This document shows, in pieces, positions 56,996 through 64,000 of a stretch of DNA of 64,000 nucleotides. The DNA comes from Malania oleifera. Its lineage: Eukaryota; Streptophyta; Magnoliopsida; Santalales; Ximeniaceae. Each line of letters opens with the position of its first letter. Position 1 is the first letter of the stretch. Both the position numbers and the translations under genes were made by a program. The notes under the pieces were generated by a model. The model had not been told where the DNA came from. It did not search any database and saw only the letters and a list, made by a program, of their open reading frames with translations. The DNA is taken from the NCBI RefSeq assembly GCF_029873635.1, contig NC_080419.1, forward strand, positions 77,054,597 through 77,118,596. Direction: 5' to 3'.

Positions 56996-59255
56996 TGTAG
57001 TAACCTTTCTAAATATAGAAATTAAATAATAAAGAAAGGAGGAAGAAAATGAAAATTTAAGGGGACTCAATAGGGTTTCGTTGACGAATGCTCCACACTC
57101 GTCGATGAATCGCCTTCTTGGGCTTGTTGATGTGGACGTGTGTCTCATCAATGAGAACTTATCGAGAGGTATGTTTTCAGGGTATGAAACTCATTGATAA
57201 GGGTTAAGTGCTCATCAATGAACCTCTTTCATGGACTCGTCGACAGGGTGACGTGGCTCGTCGACGAGGCCACGTGGACAAGCATTCTATATAAGGCCAA
57301 AAATCATTTTTTTCTTGTGAGAGAAACACAAGCAAAGCTCCTTTAATCTCTAGAATTTGCCATCCTCCTCTTCTATTTTCAATTTTCATCTCATTCTTTG
57401 CCGGTTCGATGATCGGAAGCCACCACGCTACTCTTGCTAAGTTTTTCGTCAAGTCAGTTAGAGTAGTTTGTTGGTTTGGCCAACTTGGACACCATCCCAA
57501 AATTTTGGTAAGTAGATTATTTTGGTATTTTCAGTATTAGCAGGTTTATTTGAGTTCAAATTTTATATTATGTGAGAGTATATCGGTGTTTTGTGGAGTA
57601 AAATTAGGGTGTTATGTTTTCAGGGTTAGGGTATTTTTCGGACCCTGCAAGCATAGGTTGAGGACCCCAACAGATATTTTCGAGGAGACCAGGTAAATTA
57701 TAGTCGGTAAATTACGAGTATGTAGGTTCAGGGAAATATAGTCGATTTATTAGAAATATGTATTATTTTTGGATTTAGAGAATAGTACGCCATGAGCGTA
57801 AGGATAAGTTGGAGGCGAGCCTCCCAGCTAGTTAGTTATGGGAAATATACTATACAAGTAAATTCAGAAATATTATTAGTAAATTATAGTATTTTTTTTA
57901 TTAAGGTACGTGACATAAGTTATACAGTTTTATAGATTTCAGAACATGAGTTTTATTAATTGTATAGCCTGAGTAGGTATTTGTTAAGTACATAATTTAT
58001 ATAGTTTTTCAGAATATCATGATTTACAGTATATATAGAGACAGATATATTTTACAGACAAATATTTTACAAATATCATACAGACAAGTATTTTACATTA
58101 TTTACAGAATGTCATGCTTTCCAAAACCATAACACTTAGATATTACATGTTATTCAGTTAGATATGACAGTCAAATATTACAGTTATTACAGTTAGATAT
58201 TACAATTATTTTAGTCAAATGTTATAGTTATTTTAGATCAGATTTATGGTGTTATGGTTATTTTGGAAATATAATGAAAATGGTAGGATATTTATAGAAA
58301 TAGTATATACAGTATCAGACCTTGATGAATCAAGTTATGTTCAGTTAGCAGAGCATGGTATCGTTGCTAATAAAGATCAGAGTGCAACCACACATCTTAG
58401 ATAGTGTGTGGATGGTTTCCATTAACCATGCCAGGAGGGATTGCAGAGTCCCCAGAAGACTGGGTTGAGGTGGCCAATTTGAGGAGGTTATTACTTGTTC
58501 CATGCATAGGAGAGGTTGCTGTTTGGCCAGACTAAGGATTGGTAGAGTTATAACTGACTTACCTGGTAGTCCAACCAAGATTAAGTCCTACCTATGGGCC
58601 GCATAACCCAGTCATGAGGGGTTAAATCATGACATATAGTTTTCAAGGGTAAACACCTCAGCTATGTATATGTAAACATATTTACAGAACATTAGCAAAT
58701 ATAGTATGATACTAGAAATATGAAAATGTAGAAAACTCAGATGTTACAGTTATACTTTAAACTCTGATAGATGCAAACTATATTGTATATTAATTTACCA
58801 ACTTTTACAGTTTTAGATACTGTTAGTATAGTATTTACGAAACTCAGTCACCACACACTACTAATAGCATATTTCCTTTTACTGAGCGTTGTCTCATTCC
58901 AGTGATTTAACATTTTTCAGGTGATCTAGCTAGGTGAGTAGATCAGGTTCGCAAATAGAGAGATCTTTTGTGCTACCGAGTTTATAGGGTAAATATATTC
59001 AGGGGATTGTATTTTTTAGTAGATGATACTAGGGTGATGTGTAAATGTGTATGTATGGTTTGGAAACACTGAATTCTAGTATTGTAAATATGGGTGTATG
59101 ACTTTATGATTTCCGTTGTATAGGTGCGTCATTTTGTGTACAGGGATGCCTCAATGCCCATTTGGGGCTTGAGATGTTATAGCGGGTATTACAAGGGTAT
59201 CAAAGTAATTTAAATTATAAAAAATAAAAAATGGTGAAATTTTCGGGTCGTTACA
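56996..59255 (+). repeat. 3' LTR of chromovirus G
   Basis: Full-length LTR, TGTAGTAACC...GGGTCGTTACA. The U3 has at least eight degenerate copies of CTCGTCGACGAG between 57078 and 57268, then a CACGTG G-box (57271-57276) and a TATATAA box. It is followed by CTCAT and the rest of LTR H. Confidence 0.92.
57271..57294 (+). promoter_or_regulatory. G-box and TATA box in 3' LTR of G
   Basis: CACGTG at 57271-57276 and TATATAA at 57288-57294, directly after the CTCGTCGACGAG repeats. A likely core promoter; missing from the truncated 5' LTR. Confidence 0.55.
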
Positions 59256-59497
59256 CTCATTCCCTACACTACTTATTTTTCTGCACTTGTATGTTTATAT
59301 TTTATTTATTGTGATTATTGTATATGTGTTAAATATTTGCACACTTAAACATTTGTAATGTTTGAGATTGCTTGAGGAACCCTAGGTTTGAGACATTCAA
59401 TTTGTGTTTTTCAAAATTTGATATAAACTTTACCTATAATTTTAAAATAACCAATTCACTCCCCCCCCTCCCTCTTGGGATTACACCAAAAATCACA
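59256..59497 (+). repeat. LTR H, second part (3' end)
   Basis: Continuation of LTR H after chromovirus G. It has the usual late-LTR layout: a TTCCCTAC...TTTTTCTGCACTTG block, then CCAATTCACTCCCCCCCC, CCTCTTGGGATTACACC and the terminus AAAAATCACA. A stretch of probably a few tens of bases between 40385 and here is lost. Confidence 0.82.
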
Positions 59498-60533
59498 CTA
59501 GGGTCCAAGGACCCAATAGTCTATAGTCTATATTCCATATCCGTATTTTGGGGCGTTCAAACATTAATAAAAAAATGTCTTTGATTCTTGGTCAATTAAA
59601 TGCTTTTCATTTAAATATTATTCCATATTACATTCATCAGGTACCCTTTTAGAGTTTTAAAGCTTCCCTCACCTCAAAAACCACATGAACAACAATAACA
59701 TGCCATTTTGGGGATCTACCATCAGATTCATTAATTAACGTTTATAATTTTCAAATTTCCATTCGTCCATTCTATTCAAAATTCAAATAAGGAATCAAGA
59801 ACTATTTTACCAGGGATTCAAATCACATCACAGGAAAAACAACACCATATATCGTTGAGAATGGATGAATGGAAATTTGAACTAACATGGTATACATAAT
59901 TTGAACTAACATGAACATCTCAAAATAATTCAAATAGGAGTGCTTTTTCATGTGAAGAAGCTACATTAAAGCCCAATTTTACAATCTCACATCCACAAAT
60001 ACAAACTTGTATGCAAAATAAAAAGCTAGGTGCCCCTAAAGTTAATCCTTAGTGTTTTTTTAACCCTCGTAGTCAGATTAAGATACAAACAAGGTCGGAT
60101 CACTTTAAAAACATAAAAATCACATTAGGAACTGCGAGGGAAATTTTTTTGTATCCATATAATGATTTTTTTTTTTACAATTCTTTTATTTTTTAAACAA
60201 TTTTCGAAGGATAAAAACAACTAAAAATACAAAAAAAATCAATAAAGATAACTACGAAGGGCCAAAAAGACCTTAAAAAACCTAAATCCTATGAATTGAT
60301 CCTCTAAAATGTAATGTAGGAAACTAAGTAAAAACATAAAAGAAACTAATTTTTTAATTAAAGAAAGATATATTAAATAAGAATAAAAATAAACCAATCA
60401 AAATAATCCTTTTTTTTCTATGCGAACCAAACCTTACTATAATGAAACAATAAGTCTATGCCCAAAAATCCAATCTATTTATAATAACAAGAAAAAAAAA
60501 AAACTCTAGTTTTGAAGCACCTTTACCCTTATT
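59498..60533. other. AT-rich interval without recognised genes
   Basis: No TE protein, no ORF with a recognisable domain. It contains a 23-base inverted repeat (59750-59772 and 59859-59881). It is the only stretch of about 1 kb that I cannot assign to a transposon class, and is a candidate for the original host DNA or an old MITE. Confidence 0.6.
59750..59881. repeat. Inverted repeat, 23-base arms
   Basis: TTCAAATTTCCATTCGTCC plus ATTC at 59750-59772 pairs with GAATGGATGAATGGAAATTT plus GAA at 59859-59881, with one G:T-type mismatch and an 86-base loop. A MITE core or hairpin; no target duplication identified. Confidence 0.7.
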
Positions 60534-61999
60534 GTTGGCCTAACAAGGCTTCATCTCATTGTGATGATAACAAATCAAGGTTACTTAACATGTTTATGCA
60601 AGTTTGAATTTTTGGAATTAAGTGATCTTATGATTTCAAGTGAACATACTTGAAGAATCTGAATGGAAAATTACACTTAAGGCAATGAGACATGATAAAC
60701 ATGAAGGTTCAAGTCATGTGAGACATGAAGCTCGTTGAAGTAGTGCATAAAGTTCAGAAGGCATAATGGAAGCTTAACAACATGAAAACTTAGACACTAA
60801 GATAGGAAAATCATATGAAAGTCTCATGTAAGTACTTCAAAACTCGATACTGATTGATTGAAGCACCTAGGAAATCTCCTTGGACTTAGATACCATATTT
60901 TATTCATGGAAAATATTTTCTCAAAGTCCAAAATGAGTTTTCAAATATATGAATTAAGTTTGGAACAAAAAATTATTGAAAAACAAGTTTGCTGAAAGGA
61001 CAGGCGACTGATGATAAATCATCAAGCGATTGTGGTGCTTCTGTGTTTGAAAATATTTAAAGAAAATAGGCATACACAATTGAGCAATCAGGCATAGTCG
61101 ACTGACCTCATTATGACTTTCAGAATACGTTGACTTTAAAGGAGCACAGGCAACTGACCCTTCAAGGACAGGCGACTGATGCGAGTGTTTAAACGTTAAA
61201 CAACATTGATCTTATTTCCAAATCTTGTGTAAATGGTTTCCAATTAAAGAGAAAATTCAAGGGAAAGTTTTTGAAATGCTAGTGCTCTATTTAAACATAT
61301 TATTCTCGCACATTAGGTAATGAACATGAATTGAAAAGCAACAGCACGCACAACTCTCTTATATTCTTTCTCTTGAAAGGCTACTATTGTGTTCTTGATT
61401 CTTTCACTTGGAAAAGACATATTTGATCTTTAAAACTCACATCTTTCAATTTGTTCTAGTGATACACTTTGAGCTTCCACTTTCATATTATTTTTGAAGT
61501 ATTATTTTTGAATCTAACATGTACTAATATGCTCGGTTAAGGAGCCTTTTCTTGTACAAGCAAGTATTTGTTGTTTCTTGTATTTTAGACAGTTCAGGGG
61601 ATTGAATCATTGCCTGGCAGGATGGAATTCTCATTAAAGAGGCAAACTCTACCTTTGAGGGGAGAAAGGGTGTAACTTCACCTGCTAACGAAGTTGGTAA
61701 TGGAAATCCACGCAGCGTGTTATTGGAGGAAAGGACATAGGCTACGGTCGAGCCTTATAAAAACAACTGTTTTCAGCTTCCTTTTCCCTACTCTTTTTAT
61801 TTTACACAAGTTAAAATCTGCGTGCATGATTTTACTTTTGTAAGAACATGCTGAATATTATCTTGTGCTCAATATTAAATCTTGTTGACCATTTAAGGTT
61901 GAGCTAAATATTTGAAAATATGTTGAAAAGAGGAATCTTGTTAAACATAGTGAACATGCTAAACATATTTTGTTTGAGATCAAATATATATCAGTTATA
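60534..61999 (+). repeat. LTR K, Sirevirus type, interrupted by L
   Basis: Starts TGTTGGCCTAACAAGGC, followed by a TGATGATAACAAATCAAGG block. U3 has CAGGCGACTGA-like repeats (61003-61190), a TATTTAAA box at 61288-61295, and the transcribed part shows 'aaagaggcaaactctacctt' and 'ggaaaggacataggct'. It is cut at 61999 by LTR L, so its 3' end is off the window. The start is close to that of LTR B. Confidence 0.82.
61288..61295 (+). promoter_or_regulatory. TATA-like box in LTR K
   Basis: TATTTAAA at the promoter position. Confidence 0.45.
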
Positions 62000-64000
62000 T
62001 GAGCAAAGAGGGGGTGAATTGGAATTTTAAAACTTATTCCTAGGTTAAACCAGATATTAGCAGTATTACCCAAACCTAGGGTCTTTCTATGTAAGTATAC
62101 ACCCAATAAAGTATTCAAATAAAAAACATACAGGTGCAGAAAGTAAATTGCGGAAAATAAAATTAACACTAGACATGTTATCGGGGTTCGGCCAATACTG
62201 TTTACATCCCTACCTCTAGCTCGCAAACCTGAGGATTCCACTAATGCTCACTTAATGGGTGGAGTAGCACTATTTTCAACCAGGTCAATTCACGGGGTTG
62301 ACCTCAACCTACGCCTTACTAGGATGGTGCACCTAGCTTTTCTAACTGGGTCAAAGTCAATATGGGACTAGTCAATAGGGTTTGTCTCCCTCTTCAGACC
62401 CACACCTGGAATACAACAAATGTATAAATATTTACATACATGTAAATGCTTCTTACACAAGCTTATATGAATCAATATAATCAACACACTACTAAATGAT
62501 GAGATATGATAAGCTCAGTGTAGTCTTAGTGTCAACTGTCAAAGATTTATGCAAATATTGCAATCAGCATGTGAGTGTGTAGGTGATAGGATCTTTATGT
62601 CAAAATAATAGTCTCAATCACTAAGCGGCAACCAAGATCACAAGCACACTTCAAATATCTTAACAAATTGTTTTCTCAAATAAACCACAAGAGATATTAA
62701 AAAAATGTTAGTAAAAATTATTTGATATTTGTAACAAGATAATAATATCAATCAAAAGATATAGCAACATAGATCTTCAAAACACAAGCAAATATCCCAT
62801 AAGTATTTTTCTCAAAAATAAGCATAAGAGATATATGAAAACGGTTCGTAAAAAAATTATTTCACAAACAAAAAATAATACGAACTCTTGAGTATTGCAA
62901 TGATGATGCAAAACTCACAAGCTCTACGAAGTCTTCCTACAGAAGACTTATTAATGAAGTATGCTAGAAAAACTGAAGCTTACTCTCGGATAAAAATATA
63001 TCTCAATCAACAAGGATTAACGAGAATGTAAGCTTAGCTAGAAACTCACAATAACACTCTAACTTAGCGAGATTTGCAATGAGGATGAGTAAGAACTAAA
63101 GAATGAAGCTTGAATGTGAGAAATAAAGCTTTTGAAAATTAGAGTAAATTTCCTAATTGTTTTGCTAATCTTCTACTAATCTTTTGAAACGAGTGGGCAT
63201 ATATAGAATTCCCCAAAAATATAGCAAGTCAGGACATATTAGTCATTTTGGAAAAAAATTAAGTGAGGTTAATAAAAATAATAGTGTTTTTAACCTCGGT
63301 AATTTTTGCTAACCCGAGTGCACTGGTTGACCGTACTTAAGGTTCGGTTAACCGAGTGTCTGAGTTCAGTCGATGAGGAGTATTTTGAACTAGAAAGATG
63401 GTCAACCGTACTTAAGGTTTCAAATGCAATTTTCCAAATTCGCGCGGTTCGGTTGACCAGATCAATTTGAACTAGGGGGTTTGGTCGACTGGTCGGTTCG
63501 AAATTTCCATATGGGGGTTTGGTCAACCAGGGCATTGCTTATATGTTTCTAATCGATCGACCAAGTGGTCAACTTGTTGACCCAGGGAGGTTCGGTCGAC
63601 CAGGGCTTGCTTATATTTTTTTAGTCAGTCGATCGAAGGGACAACTTACTGACCCGGTGGGGTTTCAATCGACTGAAGATCTCAGTGTAACTGAGCTCGG
63701 TTGACCGAACATGCCATCCTTGGGCATTTCAGTCTTTTCCCTTTATTAAATTGTCCCAATTTATATAATGATTAATTTTAAACTAATAGGGCATATTTTT
63801 ATTCCAATTTAGGGTCCTAAAGACAATCTATGGTCTTTGTGAGTTAACCCCAAAAGTTTGGCATCGGTCAAGCGTTGGTGGACCTAAGGGGATCCCTAAG
63901 GTCATTGAATAATCCTTTAAGCTTATCTACCCTATTATGCATGTTATGCATTGATTATTATAGACCATTTCCTATATACTATTACAGACCCCAACAAAAC
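62000..64000 (-). repeat. LTR L, Sirevirus type, runs off the right edge
   Basis: On the minus strand it ends CCAATTCACCCCCTCTTTGCTCA at 62000 (given here in parts: motif at 62010-62022). Going outward it has the 'cgggttcggcc', 'gaggattccactaatg' and 'gggttgacctcaacct' blocks of solo LTR I, a TATATAT box at 63199-63208 and about twelve GGTCGACC/GGTTAACC/GGTTGACC-type repeats at 63318-63712. The 5' start lies beyond 64000. Same family as I, opposite orientation. Confidence 0.82.
63199..63208 (-). promoter_or_regulatory. TATA-like box in LTR L
   Basis: The minus strand reads TATATATGCC, close to the U3 repeats of this LTR. Confidence 0.45.

Larger units (their letters stand above)
40386..59255 (+). 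mobile_element. Tekay/Del-like chromovirus (Ty3/gypsy) G
   Basis: Gypsy element on the plus strand. Order: partial 5' LTR, primer site, gag with zinc knuckle, protease, RT, RNase H, integrase, chromodomain, purine tract, 3' LTR. RT-RNase H-integrase order and the chromodomain at the integrase C-terminus define a chromovirus; RT motifs are Del/Tekay-like. It is inserted in LTR H and is itself split by J in the RT/RNase H junction and by solo LTR I after RNase H. The first ~697 bases of the 5' LTR are missing. All ORFs are broken. One 60-base LTR block I compared had 4 mismatches. Confidence 0.9.

Noticed and set aside
57204-57500. Minus ORF of 98 codons
   Set aside because: Lies in the chromovirus LTR U3/R region with the TCGACGA repeats; the other LTR lacks the region and no domain is seen.
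61858-62241. Minus ORF of 127 codons across the K/L boundary
   Set aside because: It spans two different LTRs in opposite orientation, so it cannot be an ancestral gene.

Overview
This is plant nuclear DNA, almost certainly from a eudicot-like angiosperm with a repeat-rich genome. It is AT-rich and consists almost wholly of nested transposable elements. I found no convincing host gene, rRNA, tRNA or organellar segment. The plant assignment rests on Sirevirus-type Ty1/copia retrotransposons (long TG...CA LTRs, tRNA-Met-type primer sites, several purine tracts, an envelope-like third ORF), a Tekay/Del-like chromovirus, an Athila-like gag, an L1-type LINE with a plant RNase H domain, and a CACTA (En/Spm) DNA transposon.

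Left block (1-14922). An old minus-strand Sirevirus-type LTR (C) was hit twice. Element A (minus strand, 5' LTR 822-3111, primer site, decayed gag) entered one end. Complete element B (4137-14560, target duplication AACCC on both sides) entered the middle. A third LTR (M, 1-44) sits inside A. B has two LTRs, gag, all pol domains and an envelope-like ORF, all broken by stops and frameshifts.

Central block (14923-38547). An Athila-like gag/RT remnant is cut by the first ~107 bp of a Tekay-type LTR. This abuts a truncated Sirevirus pol (D, plus strand). A 5'-truncated LINE (minus strand) sits downstream of D pol, and a 15.9-kb CACTA element (22251-38176) is inserted inside the LINE reverse transcriptase. 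The CACTA carries tnp2/TNPD-like and tnpA-like pseudogenes on the minus strand, subterminal ATTAGTGACG repeat arrays at both ends, a GC-rich patch next to the longer array, minisatellites and a three-copy internal direct repeat.

Right block (38548-64000). The 3' end of the Sirevirus (purine tracts and LTR H) reappears. H is split by a Tekay-like chromovirus G (40386-59255), which itself contains a gag-only Sirevirus J (45000-52585, target duplication GGCAA) and a solo LTR I (53191-55239, imperfect duplication AGTTG/AGCTG). After the rest of H comes about 1 kb of unassigned AT-rich DNA. The window ends in two facing LTRs, K (plus) and L (minus).

The window is therefore an insertion record rather than a gene cluster. 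The deepest stacks are D/H > LINE > CACTA and D/H > G > J or I. The most interesting signals are the short palindrome-cored repeats upstream of the TATA box in unrelated LTR families, the conserved C-tract motif near LTR 3' ends, the CACTA's internal architecture and the gag-only element with well-kept LTRs. No coding region here is intact from end to end.
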